From assembly GCF_009932555.1 (NCBI RefSeq), contig NZ_BLJO01000003.1, forward strand, positions 310,001 through 374,000: a stretch of 64,000 nt of DNA, in the 5' to 3' direction. This DNA is from Steroidobacter agaridevorans (GTDB lineage Bacteria; Pseudomonadota; Gammaproteobacteria; Steroidobacterales; Steroidobacteraceae). Below are positions 29,954 to 39,363 of the stretch, piece by piece; the stretch's first letter is position 1, and each line of letters starts with the position of its first letter. The translations under genes and the position numbers were made by a program. The notes beneath the pieces were generated by a model, which was not told where the DNA came from, searched no databases, and saw only the letters and a program-made list of their open reading frames with translations.

Positions 29954-30134
29954 CGGCGTCGAGCGGGAAGTCTCGGAAAACTTGCTGGATCAGGCGCTGC
30001 GCGAGTTGGGCTATTGCGACGGCGCCATTGCGACCGCGGTAAACGGTGAGTTCATTCCAAAGACTCAGCGGCTGGACATCGTCCTCAGCGAGGGCGATCG
30101 CATCGAAGTCGTGGCCCCGATGCAAGGAGGATGA
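29937..30134 (+). CDS. thiS: Sulfur carrier protein ThiS
   Basis: A 65-residue ubiquitin-like protein ending in the required Gly-Gly (PMQGG). The terminal glycine is thiocarboxylated and gives sulfur to the thiazole. The adenylating partner ThiF is not in this operon and must lie elsewhere. The gene overlaps the 3' end of thiO and ends one base before the thiG start. Confidence 0.95.
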   Translation: MKITLNGVEREVSENLLDQALRELGYCDGAIATAVNGEFIPKTQRLDIVLSEGDRIEVVAPMQGG

Positions 30135-30135
30135 C

Positions 30136-30906
30136 GTGCTGGTTTACGACACGCAGCTGAGCTCGCGGCTGTTGCTGGGAACCTCGAGATATCCGTCACC
30201 GGCTGTGTTGACCGAGGCGGTCAAGGCGTCGGGGACCGGCGTCGTGACTGTGTCGCTGCGGCGTGAATCGAGCAACGAACGTTCCGGGCAAGGATTCTTT
30301 TCGATCATTCGTTCGCTGGGTGTGCGCGTGCTGCCGAATACCGCGGGCTGTCACTCGGTGAAGGAGGCCGTCACGACGGCGCACATGGCCCGCGAAGTGT
30401 TCGGCACATCCTGGATCAAACTCGAAGTCATCGGCGATCGCACCACGTTGCAGCCAGATGTATTCGGGCTCGTGGAGGCCGCGAAGATTCTGTGCGACGA
30501 CGGGTTCCAGGTCTTTCCATATACCACCGAAGACCTGGTGGTTGCGGACAAGCTGCTGGATGCCGGTTGTCGCGTGCTGATGCCGTGGGGTGCGCCGATC
30601 GGCTCAGGGCAAGGCTTGAACAACGTACCCGGCTTGCGCGCCATGCGTGCTCGGTTCGCTGAAGTGCCGCTAATCGTGGATGCGGGCATCGGCGTGCCAT
30701 CACATGCGGCACGAGCCTTGGAGTTGGGTATGGATGGTGTGCTGATCAACACCGCGGTCGCGCGAGCGGGAGATCCGGTTGGAATGGCGCGGGCGTTTGC
30801 AGACGCTGTTAAAGCAGGTCGCTCAGCGTTTATCGCGCAACCGATGCTGCCGAGTGACGTAGCGATTCCTTCGACGCCCGAAATCGGCCTGGCGCATCTG
30901 GTATGA
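30136..30906 (+). CDS. thiG: Thiazole synthase ThiG
   Basis: A 256-residue (beta/alpha)8 barrel. Motifs seen: [11 protein letters not shown] near the start, [23 protein letters not shown] (Schiff-base Lys), [15 protein letters not shown] and [18 protein letters not shown] with NTAVARA. It joins deoxyxylulose phosphate, iminoglycine and ThiS sulfur into the thiazole phosphate. GTG 30136 follows AAGGAGG by five bases, the best ribosome site in the operon. The stop overlaps thiE by four bases. Confidence 0.97.
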   Translation: MLVYDTQLSSRLLLGTSRYPSPAVLTEAVKASGTGVVTVSLRRESSNERSGQGFFSIIRSLGVRVLPNTAGCHSVKEAVTTAHMAREVFGTSWIKLEVIGDRTTLQPDVFGLVEAAKILCDDGFQVFPYTTEDLVVADKLLDAGCRVLMPWGAPIGSGQGLNNVPGLRAMRARFAEVPLIVDAGIGVPSHAARALELGMDGVLINTAVARAGDPVGMARAFADAVKAGRSAFIAQPMLPSDVAIPSTPEIGLAHLV

Positions 30907-31514
30907 AGCTCGATCCGTTTTATCTGATCGTCGACGATGTGTCGTGGCTACGGCGGTTGCTGCCGATGGGCGTGAGGCTGGTCCAGCTGCGCATCAAGGA
31001 CCGATCGGACCCGGAGATTCGTGAGCAAGTGGTCACGGCCAGGTCGCTGTGTGCGCGGGCGGGGGCGTGCTTGATCGTCAACGACTATTGGCGGATCGCG
31101 CTGGATGAGGGCTGCGATTTCGTGCACCTCGGTCAGTCGGATCTCGATGAGGCCGATGTGCCCGCGTTGAAGAAGGCGGGCGTTCGGATCGGCATCAGTA
31201 CGCATAGTCCCGATGAGCTGGAGCGAGCGCTGACATTCAAGCCCGACTACATCGCACTCGGGCCGGTGTATCCAACGACGTTGAAAGTGATGCCCTGGGC
31301 GCCGCAGGGACTGGCGCGCGTTGCAGAGTGGAAACGGCTGATCGCGCCGATTCCACTGGTCGCCATCGGCGGGCTCACCGTCGAGCGGCTGCCAGGTATT
31401 TTTAGAGCTGGTGCAGATAGCGCCGCTGTCGTTTCAGATGTCATTCGGCACGCAACGCCAGAGACGAGGGCGCGCGAATGGATCGAGGCGACTCGCAGCA
31501 TGGCTGCGAAGTAG
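30903..31514 (+). CDS. thiE: Thiamine phosphate synthase ThiE
   Basis: A 203-residue TIM barrel with the TMP synthase pattern: [59 protein letters not shown] and [12 protein letters not shown]. It couples the pyrimidine diphosphate with the thiazole phosphate. It overlaps thiG (ATGA) and is followed by thiD after one base. Somewhat diverged from E. coli ThiE but with all phosphate-binding loops. Confidence 0.93.
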   Translation: MKLDPFYLIVDDVSWLRRLLPMGVRLVQLRIKDRSDPEIREQVVTARSLCARAGACLIVNDYWRIALDEGCDFVHLGQSDLDEADVPALKKAGVRIGISTHSPDELERALTFKPDYIALGPVYPTTLKVMPWAPQGLARVAEWKRLIAPIPLVAIGGLTVERLPGIFRAGADSAAVVSDVIRHATPETRAREWIEATRSMAAK

Positions 31515-31515
31515 C

Positions 31516-32274
31516 ATGCCAAGCACGGCACAAGTCCTTGTCATCGCCGGCACCGATTCGAGCGGTGGCGCCGGTCTGGTGAGAGACGTTGAAGTCATCA
31601 CCGAACTCGGCGCTCGCGCGTCTTGCGTGGTCACTGCCGTTACGGCGCAAACAAATAGCTGTGTCGAAGCCTCCTGCGCGCTCTCGCCGGAACTGGTGAG
31701 ACAACAACTGCGCACAGCACTGCGCTCGAATGCCATCCGCGCCATCAAGATCGGCATGCTCGGTACGGGCGAGATCGTGCGTGCCGTTCTCGATGAGTTG
31801 CCCGATAGACGTGAGATCCCGATCGTCGTGGATCCCGTGCTGTGCTCGACCTCGGCCGCGGCGCTGCTGGATCCAGAGGGGCTGCAATTGCTGCGAGATC
31901 AGCTGCTACCTCGGTGCTCGCTGATGACGCCCAACTTGATCGAAGCCGGCGCGCTGCTGGGCGAGCACGTTGCCCGAACCAGCTCGGAGCAAGCTGGGCA
32001 AGCACGTGCCTTACTCCGCTTTGGCTCGGAGGGCGTCCTGCTTAAAGGTGGGCACGGGACCGACGCGGAGTCCGTGGACGTCCTTGTAAATCATGCCGGA
32101 CCGCTAGTCTTGCTTCGGGCTCCGCGCCTGGATGTAACCATGCGCGGCACGGGCTGTGCGCTCAGCTCGGCCATCGCCGCTCTGATGGCATCGGGCGAGC
32201 CGATGGAGTCCGCCTGTCAGCGAGCCAAGTCATACGTTCATGACAAGCTGTTGACCCTAAGACCCGCCAGCTGA
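31516..32274 (+). CDS. thiD: Hydroxymethylpyrimidine/phosphomethylpyrimidine kinase ThiD
   Basis: A 252-residue ribokinase-fold enzyme: VLVIAGTDSSGGAGL at the start, VTAVTAQTN, IKIGMLGTGEI, VVDPVLCSTS, LMTPNLIEA, LLKGGHG, and the C-terminal anion hole TMRGTGCALSSAIAA. It phosphorylates HMP and HMP-P for the ThiE step. Start ATG 31516 lies one base after the thiE stop. It is the last gene of the operon; no clear terminator follows before the esterase gene. Confidence 0.95.
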   Translation: MPSTAQVLVIAGTDSSGGAGLVRDVEVITELGARASCVVTAVTAQTNSCVEASCALSPELVRQQLRTALRSNAIRAIKIGMLGTGEIVRAVLDELPDRREIPIVVDPVLCSTSAAALLDPEGLQLLRDQLLPRCSLMTPNLIEAGALLGEHVARTSSEQAGQARALLRFGSEGVLLKGGHGTDAESVDVLVNHAGPLVLLRAPRLDVTMRGTGCALSSAIAALMASGEPMESACQRAKSYVHDKLLTLRPAS

Positions 32275-32301
32275 GCGGATCACATCGGCTATAGTTTGCC
32301 G

Positions 32302-33624
32302 ATGACTGTTCCTTCCTTCGACGCACCGGCGGGCCGCATCATCGGTTGGCGCGACGGGCGGGTGATTCGGGCGACGGGTATCCGTTACGCCCGTGCCGCT
32401 CGTTTTCAGCCGCCGACGCCGGAGCCTGCCTCGCCGACCGGCATCGAGGCCACCGGATGGGCGCCAGCCTGTGCGCAGGCCGATCATCCGTTCGGCATGG
32501 GGCTGATGAAGTCGTCGGTTCGCACGCTCGCCACGACTGAAGATTGCCTGCGTTTGTCCATTACGCGGCCCGACGACATTGCGCCCGGCGATCAGCGACC
32601 CGTGATGGTCTGGATCCACGGCGGTTCGTATGTTTTCGGCGCAGGCGATGCGGCGATTTATGACGCTCGCTCCTTGGTGGAAGAACAGAATGTCATTGTC
32701 GTTTCGGTCACGTATCGATTGGGGTTGTTGGGATTCCTCGGCGGCTCTGGGGGGCGAGCCGCGAACGTCGGGTTGCTCGACATCATCGAAGCGTTGCGCT
32801 GGGTGAAAGCAAACATTGCGGCATTCGGCGGCGACGCGGACAACATCACCTTGTTCGGCCAGTCCGCGGGCGGCGACGCAATCGCGCATTTGATGATCGC
32901 TGACGGTGCGCAAGATCTGTTTCGACGAGCGATCATTCAGAGCGCCCCGTTGGGCATTAGTCTGGGGCGTCGCAAGATGTACGAAGCGATGATGAAGATC
33001 GCCGCCCGCGTTGCTCACGATGCGCCCACCGACGATGTGATCGCAGCACAAGCCTCTGTCGTCTCGGCTTCGGCAGGATTTGGCTGGCCGGCGAGCATGC
33101 CGTTTGGCACACAGTACGGACATCATCCGTTGCCGGCCGAGGAAGACCTTGACTCGGCGTGGTCACGATGCGCGCGCCGCTTCGATGTGCTGATCGGCTC
33201 GACGGCAGAGGAGGGCTCGTTCTTCATCCCCATCATCGAGCCGCTGCGAAAACTTGCAGCCCTGCCGATGCTGGGCAACGCCATTCGGCGCGCGGCCATC
33301 GGCACCATCACGCGCAAGGTGTACGCCACTGCGGCGGATCGCTTCGCGAAGCGTCACGCTCGGGCGGGCGGGCGCGCCTACACGTACAAAATCCATTGGG
33401 GTTCGAAGACCAATCAGCTGGGCGCGACGCATGCCATCGACTTGCCGCTGTTGTTCGGTGACGAGCAAACCTGGCACGACGCCGATCTGGTGGCCGGGTT
33501 GAGCTGGTCCGAGGTGCACGCCAGTGCCCAAAAAATCCGCGCATTATGGTCACTGTTTGCGCGAACCGGCAGTCTGGAGGCCGGGGCGATCGAACCGGCG
33601 TTGATAAGTTACCGCAGGGCGTAG
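32302..33624 (+). CDS. Type-B carboxylesterase family protein
   Basis: A 440-residue alpha/beta hydrolase of the carboxylesterase/lipase type: PVMVWIHGGSYVFG (oxyanion loop), nucleophile in FGQSAGGDA (Ser188), Glu in STAEEGSF and His in ATHAIDLPLLF. The triad is complete. No signal peptide is visible, so it is likely cytoplasmic. ATG 32302 is chosen; an in-frame TTG lies six bases earlier. Substrate unknown. It follows thiD by 27 bases but is unlikely to be related in function. Confidence 0.87.
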   Translation: MTVPSFDAPAGRIIGWRDGRVIRATGIRYARAARFQPPTPEPASPTGIEATGWAPACAQADHPFGMGLMKSSVRTLATTEDCLRLSITRPDDIAPGDQRPVMVWIHGGSYVFGAGDAAIYDARSLVEEQNVIVVSVTYRLGLLGFLGGSGGRAANVGLLDIIEALRWVKANIAAFGGDADNITLFGQSAGGDAIAHLMIADGAQDLFRRAIIQSAPLGISLGRRKMYEAMMKIAARVAHDAPTDDVIAAQASVVSASAGFGWPASMPFGTQYGHHPLPAEEDLDSAWSRCARRFDVLIGSTAEEGSFFIPIIEPLRKLAALPMLGNAIRRAAIGTITRKVYATAADRFAKRHARAGGRAYTYKIHWGSKTNQLGATHAIDLPLLFGDEQTWHDADLVAGLSWSEVHASAQKIRALWSLFARTGSLEAGAIEPALISYRRA

Positions 33625-33803
33625 CGCCACACCCCAAATCTATCGCCGCCAGCGCGAATCCAATACTCGCCAGTCGCGCCCCGATGCAAGAATCGACGGT
33701 GGTCACCAGGCCGGCGCGACTCCAAGCTTACGCCGGTGTCAGGAAGCAAGCGGTCTGCAGGGGATGCGGGGCCCTCGAAGTCCAAGAATCCAGAGCGAGA
33801 GTA

Positions 33804-35684
33804 ATGAACCGAAGACAACTGACGATGAGCATCGCCGCGGCGATCCTGTCCCTGCAATGTGCTGTTCCATTCACCGCCCAGGCCGATGTTGCCAAGCAGG
33901 GCGTCATGCTGATGAATCGGATCGGGCCGACGTCCTCAGAGCTGTTTGTCGCGAACGCCGATGGCACTGGCGAGCGCAAGCTGCTGCAGAGCTCGGTGTT
34001 CGACTATCACCCGTCGTATTCCGCGGACGGCAAATGGATTGTCTTTACATCCGAGCGCGGCGGGCTCGGGCAGGCGGACATCTATCGTGCGCGCGCCGAT
34101 GGCACGGGCATCGAGCAGTTGACCAAAGATCCTGCGGTCGATGACCAAGCAACGCTATCGCCGGATGGCTCGCGCATCGCTTTCATGTCGACGCGTGGCA
34201 GCTTGAAGGCGAACATCTGGACGCTCGATATCAAGTCGGGTCAGTTGCGCAATCTCACCGCGACCGCGCGGACGGCGCAGGATTCGGGCAAGCCGGATGG
34301 TTTCTTCCGGCCGTCGTGGTCTCCCGACGGCAAGTGGATCGCGTTCTCGTCGGATCGCGGCACGGAGTGGCGCGGCCACGATGCACCTCATGGGTGGGAG
34401 CACACTCAAGAACTGAGCATCTATGTGGTCGGCGCGGACGGCAAGAATTTGCGCAAGATCGCGACGAAGCCGGGCTACTGCCTCGGCTCACCGAAGTGGT
34501 CGCCGGACAGCAAGCGCGTCGTGTTCTATGAGACGACGACCGAGGAAACATGGGGAGCCCGCCGCCCGGAAGGAATTGCGAAGGTGTCGTCGCAGATCGT
34601 GTCGGTGGACATCAAGAGCGGCGAGCGCATCGAGCATACGTCGGGCCCGGGCTTCAAAGTGGCGCCGCAGTTCGTCAATAACAAAGACATCGCTTATCAC
34701 ATCAAGGGCGGTCCGCTGGAAGGTCTGTACAACACGACGGGCTCCGCGACGGTGAAGGCCCAGCTGCGCTCGCCGGTGTGGTCGTCGAATGGCGCACAAG
34801 TCCTCTACGAGAAGGTGGACTTCAAACCGCGCGCGCAGAACTTGCCGCTCTACAGCTGGGATCCGGAATGGGACTATCAGTACACCGATGTGTTCCCTGC
34901 GCTGTCGAACGACGGCAAGCTGGTGTACAGCGAGAAACATCGCAACTCATCGGTTGTGATCAGCGATCCGGACGGCACGAATCGGCAAGTTGTTTTTGAG
35001 GTTGCGACGAGCGGCCTGGATAAGACGCAGTCTTCGCGCGGCTTGGCCGGCGCCTTCCAACCCGCGTGGTCGCCGGATGGGCAGTGGATCGCGTTCGGCC
35101 TGGGGCAATGGTTTCAAGAGCGTCGTCATGGCACCGCGAAGATCATGCGCGTGCGTCGCGATGGCACGGGATTGGAAGAGCTGACTGACGGCACCGTTCA
35201 CTCCGGCTTCCCCAGCTACTCCGCCGATGGCAAGCAGGTGGTGTTCCGCGTGTACAGCGAGAAAGAGAAGGGCCTGCGAATTCTCGATCTGGAGACTCGC
35301 AAGGTTCGTGCTCTGACAAACGAGCCTGACAATTTGCCGGGTTGGTCGCCCGATGGCAGCGCCATTGTGTTCACACGCCGCGTCGATGAGGTGAACTTCG
35401 ATGTCTTCACGATTCGCCCGGACGGCACAGAGCTGAAACGTCTGACGACCTCCGGCGCGAACGACGGTCACGCCGTGTGGACGGCGGACGGCAAGCAGAT
35501 CCTTTGGAACACGGGCGAATACGGCTTCCGGGACGAAGCATCGCTCTACGACCGCACGTTCCAGCCATACGGTCAGAACTGGGCGATGAACGCCGACGGT
35601 ACCGGCAAACGCATGCTGACGGACAGCCCGTGGGAGGATTCGATGCCGTTGTATATTCCGGCGAAGTTCCTGGCGAAGAAATAA
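33804..35684 (+). CDS. Periplasmic PD40/TolB-like beta-propeller protein
   Basis: A 626-residue exported protein: signal peptide (about 1-26, ending TAQA) followed by many PD40 repeats of the form HPSYSADGKWIVFTSERGG and PSWSPDGKWIAFSSDRG, enough for two propellers. Such proteins bind other proteins or act as amidohydrolase-like partners, but nothing catalytic is seen here. A TonB-dependent receptor follows on the same strand 195 bases later, and a carboxylesterase lies upstream, so it may belong to an uptake or breakdown locus. The upstream region 33625-33803 shows no gene. Confidence 0.8.
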   Translation: MNRRQLTMSIAAAILSLQCAVPFTAQADVAKQGVMLMNRIGPTSSELFVANADGTGERKLLQSSVFDYHPSYSADGKWIVFTSERGGLGQADIYRARADGTGIEQLTKDPAVDDQATLSPDGSRIAFMSTRGSLKANIWTLDIKSGQLRNLTATARTAQDSGKPDGFFRPSWSPDGKWIAFSSDRGTEWRGHDAPHGWEHTQELSIYVVGADGKNLRKIATKPGYCLGSPKWSPDSKRVVFYETTTEETWGARRPEGIAKVSSQIVSVDIKSGERIEHTSGPGFKVAPQFVNNKDIAYHIKGGPLEGLYNTTGSATVKAQLRSPVWSSNGAQVLYEKVDFKPRAQNLPLYSWDPEWDYQYTDVFPALSNDGKLVYSEKHRNSSVVISDPDGTNRQVVFEVATSGLDKTQSSRGLAGAFQPAWSPDGQWIAFGLGQWFQERRHGTAKIMRVRRDGTGLEELTDGTVHSGFPSYSADGKQVVFRVYSEKEKGLRILDLETRKVRALTNEPDNLPGWSPDGSAIVFTRRVDEVNFDVFTIRPDGTELKRLTTSGANDGHAVWTADGKQILWNTGEYGFRDEASLYDRTFQPYGQNWAMNADGTGKRMLTDSPWEDSMPLYIPAKFLAKK

Positions 35685-35697
35685 CCGACAAAAAAAT

Positions 35698-35719
35698 GCC
35701 GGGCCAGCAATGGCCCGGC
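35698..35719. terminator. GC hairpin with an A-run on its left side
   Basis: Perfect 8-bp stem GCCGGGCC / GGCCCGGC with loop AGCAAT, 13 bases after the propeller gene stop. On the + strand no T-run follows; seven A residues precede it (35691-35697), so read on the minus strand it is a textbook intrinsic terminator. It may act in both directions. Confidence 0.6.
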
Positions 35720-35879
35720 GTCAGGGGGATGGCGAGATCCTAAGGCTCCGCCGGCTCCTGAACGTGAAAAGAAATGAATCACGCCTGATCAGTTTTCCGC
35801 GCATGCCGTTGTTTCGGCAAACGCAGCACTTAGCATGTGTGAAGACTATGAGGCGATAGCGAAAAACTGGGGGGCTAAG

Positions 35880-38126
35880 ATGAAGACGTTGAATGCGGCA
35901 CGCCACGGGGCGGCGATGCTTGCCAGCACGATTCTGGTCACGACGTTCGCGCAGGCACAGGAAGCATCGGCTCCGCCCGACAGCGGTCTGGAAGAAGTGA
36001 TCGTCACCGCGCAGAAGCGCGAAGAGAACGCACAGGACGTGCCCATTGCGATTACCGCGCTCAATGCGGATGACCTCGCGGCCGCAGGCACCACGAGCAC
36101 CGTCGATCTGAAGTCGGTGGTGCCGGCCCTCAATATCACAACCGGCGTGGCCGGCTTCGGTATGCCTCGTCTGCGCGGCATCGGTGCGTCGGGGCAGGGG
36201 CCTGGCATCGAGAATCCGGTCGCCGTCTATATCGACGATGTCTATTACGGCGCGACCTTCGGCAACATCCAATCGTTGTTCGACACCGCGCAGGTCGTCG
36301 TTTCCAAGGGGCCGCAAGGGACGCTGTACGGCCGAAATACCACCGGCGGTCTGATTCAGATCCGCACGCGCGATCCCGAGTTCGATCTGGCCGGCAAAGC
36401 GCAAATCGGCTACGGCAACTACGACACCGCCAACGGCGGTTTCTTCCTCACTGGCGGATTGAGCGATTCGGTCGCCATGAGCGTCTCGGCGCAGTACGAC
36501 AATCGTGACGAGGGCTACGGCGTCAATCGTTTCACCGGCAACGAGGTGATGACCTCGGAGAGCTGGGCAGGCCGGGTGAAGTTGCTGTGGAAAATCGCGG
36601 ATGACACCGATCTGCGCATCTCGTTGGACAGCAGCGGCCGCGACGGCGCCGATCCGACCTTCCGGAATTTCGAGCTCAACTCGCTCGGTCAGAACGTCAA
36701 CACGCTCATCAGGAATGCTGGCGGCGATCCCGACTACGATATCTATAGCGACGTGGATCCAGAGCTGCACGCCCGGCAGAGCGGCGGCAGTGTGATCCTC
36801 GAGCATGACTTCGATGCCTTTACGTTCAAGAGCGTCACCGCTTATCGCGATACGAGCTTGAGCACTTACTTCGATCCCGATGGCACGACCCTGCCGCGCC
36901 TCAGGATCTTCAACGACAACTTCGACGAACAGTTCACGCAGGAAATCGACCTGATCTCCACCGACGACGGCGCGTTCAAGTGGACCGTGGGCGCGTTCTA
37001 TATGTGGAACTCCGCGGGCCAGGACCCCGGCCGGACCACCGGCCTCACGACGTTCGGCGGCAATGGCTACAGCGATACGATCACCGATGTCCGGCTCAAT
37101 TCGATCTCCGGCTTCGCCGAGGGCACTTACGCGTTGACCGACGCGACCAACGTGACGGCCGGCATTCGCTACACCAACGACGAGCGCGAGTTCGAAGCGA
37201 AGACGGTCACATACAACGGCAACACCAACGTCACGACGACGAGCCCGGCGATTCGCGATATGCGCACCTTTGGCGATCCGAGCTGGAAGCTGTCGATCGA
37301 CCACCGCTTCTCCGATCAGCTGATGGTTTACGCCAGCTACAACCGCGGCTTTCGCAGCGGCACGTTCGTGCCTCAGGCGACGCCGGTCATCCAGCTCGAG
37401 CCCGAGGAGATCGATGGCTACGAAGTCGGCCTCAAATCCGATCTGTTCGATCAGCACCTGCGCCTGAATGTCGCGGGTTATTACTACGACCAGACCAATG
37501 TGCAGGTTCAGCAGGTCATCGCCGGCGTGAACAATGTCTATAACGCGGATGGAGCGGAGATCTACGGTGCCGATGCGGACCTCATCCTGTCGGTCACCGA
37601 CAACTTCCGTTTGTTTGGCGGCGTCGGCTGGACGGATGCCACTTACACCGATTTCACCAACGCGATCATCTCTGTTCCTTATCCGCTGCCGGCCGGTTTC
37701 GCGATTCCAGCGGGGCAGACGTGTCTGGGCACGTTCGGCAATCCCTTCGCGCAGCTCGGCGGGAACTGTCTGATCCGCGGCGATGCCTCGGGCAATCAGC
37801 TGCAGAACACACCGGAAATGACCGGTAGCTTCGGCGGCAGTTTGGCGATTCCAACGGGCATCGGCACGTTTACGTTGGCGGCCAACTATTATTACAACGA
37901 CGGCTTCGTCGCCACGGCTGACGAGCGCGTGGCTCAGGACAGTTACAGTCTGGTCGATGCCTCGGTTACGTGGCGTGACGTGAATGAGCGGATGTATGTG
38001 CGGCTGTGGGGTAACAACCTCGCTGAGGAGTACTACCGTTCGCAGCTCAGCGCTACCAACTCCGGCGACAACGGCACTCCCGGCGCGCCGCGCACTTATG
38101 GGTTGACGCTTGGGGTGGAGTTCTAA
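35880..38126 (+). CDS. TonB-dependent outer-membrane receptor
   Basis: A 748-residue receptor with a signal peptide ending TFAQAQ, TonB-box-like EEVIVTAQKRE, plug domain (PAITALN.., LRGIGASGQGPGIENPVAVYIDDVYYG region) and a 22-strand-type barrel ending in GLTLGVEF with terminal Phe. It resembles the large Xanthomonas/Sphingomonas-type group of receptors that import carbohydrates or other organic compounds rather than siderophores, but the ligand is not readable. ATG 35880 gives a good signal peptide; the reading frame continues upstream to 35835 without one. The hairpins after the stop mark its end. Confidence 0.93.
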   Translation: MKTLNAARHGAAMLASTILVTTFAQAQEASAPPDSGLEEVIVTAQKREENAQDVPIAITALNADDLAAAGTTSTVDLKSVVPALNITTGVAGFGMPRLRGIGASGQGPGIENPVAVYIDDVYYGATFGNIQSLFDTAQVVVSKGPQGTLYGRNTTGGLIQIRTRDPEFDLAGKAQIGYGNYDTANGGFFLTGGLSDSVAMSVSAQYDNRDEGYGVNRFTGNEVMTSESWAGRVKLLWKIADDTDLRISLDSSGRDGADPTFRNFELNSLGQNVNTLIRNAGGDPDYDIYSDVDPELHARQSGGSVILEHDFDAFTFKSVTAYRDTSLSTYFDPDGTTLPRLRIFNDNFDEQFTQEIDLISTDDGAFKWTVGAFYMWNSAGQDPGRTTGLTTFGGNGYSDTITDVRLNSISGFAEGTYALTDATNVTAGIRYTNDEREFEAKTVTYNGNTNVTTTSPAIRDMRTFGDPSWKLSIDHRFSDQLMVYASYNRGFRSGTFVPQATPVIQLEPEEIDGYEVGLKSDLFDQHLRLNVAGYYYDQTNVQVQQVIAGVNNVYNADGAEIYGADADLILSVTDNFRLFGGVGWTDATYTDFTNAIISVPYPLPAGFAIPAGQTCLGTFGNPFAQLGGNCLIRGDASGNQLQNTPEMTGSFGGSLAIPTGIGTFTLAANYYYNDGFVATADERVAQDSYSLVDASVTWRDVNERMYVRLWGNNLAEEYYRSQLSATNSGDNGTPGAPRTYGLTLGVEF

Positions 38127-38136
38127 GCAAGGTCAG

Positions 38137-38182
38137 GTGCGGGCGGCATCGGGCGCCCGCACGTCAGGCCCGAATTCGGGCC
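38137..38182. terminator. Double hairpin after the TonB receptor gene
   Basis: First stem GTGCGGGCG / CGCCCGCAC (38137-38162), 9 perfect pairs with an 8-base loop; then the 16-base perfect palindrome GGCCCGAATTCGGGCC (38167-38182). They begin 10 bases after the receptor stop. No T-run follows either, so termination is inferred from position and stability. Confidence 0.5.
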
Positions 38183-38225
38183 AAGCCCTGGCCGTCAGGC
38201 AGTGGTGCCCGGTACCATTCTTGGT

Positions 38226-38663
38226 ATGAGCGAGTTGGAAGCGATCCACCAGAGTCCAGATTTCGCAGCCGCGCTTCGACTACTCGACAGCGCCGACCTG
38301 CCGACTTCTGACCTGACCGAGGCGCATCTCCGCCATTTCTTCTACCTCGGCTTGTCAACCGCGCCGGCGGGTCTCGTAGGCGTTGAGTTCCACGGCCCTG
38401 ACGCGTTGCTACGTTCGCTGGTGGTTGCGCCCGAGTACCGCTCCCGAGGCACTGGCGCTCGGTTGGTGGCGCGAGCCGAGGCGTACGCTCGTGATCATGG
38501 CGCAGTCGCGGTTTACATCCTGACGACGACAGCGGAACGTTTCTTTCGCGCTCGCGGATATATCACCGCGTCCCGCGAGCAAGCACCGGTTGCGATCCGG
38601 GAGACGCCGGAGTTTTCATCGTTGTGTCCGGCGAGTTCGGCGTTCCTTCTCAAGCGGCTGTGA
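38226..38663 (+). CDS. arsN2: ArsN2-like GNAT acetyltransferase
   Basis: A 145-residue GNAT protein: acetyl-CoA loop VVAPEYRSRGTGARLVARAE, and the C-terminal TTAERFFRARGY..REQAPVAIRETPEFSSLCPASS run that is typical of the ArsN2 group linked to arsenic resistance. No ars gene is nearby, so the symbol rests on sequence pattern alone. Start ATG 38226; upstream GTG/other codons lack support. It may acetylate an arsenical or another toxic amine. Confidence 0.72.
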   Translation: MSELEAIHQSPDFAAALRLLDSADLPTSDLTEAHLRHFFYLGLSTAPAGLVGVEFHGPDALLRSLVVAPEYRSRGTGARLVARAEAYARDHGAVAVYILTTTAERFFRARGYITASREQAPVAIRETPEFSSLCPASSAFLLKRL

Positions 38664-38695
38664 GCGAAGCCGTAGATTCGCTGCCCTGCCAATTA

Positions 38696-39355
38696 CTACA
38701 TCGCTCCGCCGAGCAATCGCTCGCGTTCCGTCTGCAAGCGGCGGCGGAGATATTCGTCGCGGCTCAGGCCGTCTGGGATGGTCTGTAGCGATAGGGTTTC
38801 GGCGACGATCTGACTCTCCCGAACCTTGTACAGTTGAAACATCGGATCGGACTGTGCGGTCGACAGAGCGGTGCGTTGACGGGCAGCTGCCGCGTAGCGT
38901 TCCTTGAGTGCGCGGATCTGCGTTATCTGTTGTTGTTCATCGGCAACGGTATATCGAATCAATCCAGCACGAAGCAGAAAGGTTTCGCCTGCGGACAGGC
39001 CTCCAGACTGTTCGATGCGCGAGAGCTCCTGTGAGAGATCGGCTGCTCGCTGACGAGCCTCCTCGGGCGACAAGGCCGGCGCTTGGGCGAAAAATTCTCG
39101 GGCCTGTTCATTGAATCTTGCTCGCGCTTGGACATCGACAGAGCTCGCACTCTTGCCTGCATGGGTGGGCGCATCGGCAGGAGCAGGTGCAGGCGGATCG
39201 GCGGGAGCATCCCGGGTCTCCCGAGCTTCACCGACGACCCCGCGGTCGTCGGTCGGCTTCGTTCGTTCCGCTGTGGGCCTGCTCAAATGCAAAGCCCAGC
39301 CAGCGGCCACGCCGGCAAGCGTAAGACCAATGATTGTTGTCCGCCGAGCTCGCAT
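38696..39355 (-). CDS. Membrane-anchored helical protein, partner of the acetylesterase-like protein
   Basis: A 219-residue protein with an N-terminal hydrophobic anchor (about 6-24), a Pro/Ala-rich stretch (about 45-70) and a charged all-helical C-terminal part (about 75-219) rich in Glu, Arg and Gln. This layout is like lipase-specific foldases (Lif), which are anchored in the inner membrane and help fold one secreted hydrolase; the Lif RxxFDY motif was not found. It starts eight bases after the pectinacetylesterase-family gene, so a chaperone role for that protein is a fair guess and nothing more. Confidence 0.55.
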   Translation of the reverse strand: MRARRTTIIGLTLAGVAAGWALHLSRPTAERTKPTDDRGVVGEARETRDAPADPPAPAPADAPTHAGKSASSVDVQARARFNEQAREFFAQAPALSPEEARQRAADLSQELSRIEQSGGLSAGETFLLRAGLIRYTVADEQQQITQIRALKERYAAAARQRTALSTAQSDPMFQLYKVRESQIVAETLSLQTIPDGLSRDEYLRRRLQTERERLLGGAM

Positions 39356-39363
39356 CGACGCGC

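Noticed and set aside
35721-37457. Long minus-strand open frame (578 codons) opposite the TonB receptor
   Set aside because: It lacks any recognisable domain, is rich in Arg/Ala/Gly as expected for antisense of GC-rich coding DNA, and the receptor on the other strand has clear signal, plug and barrel.
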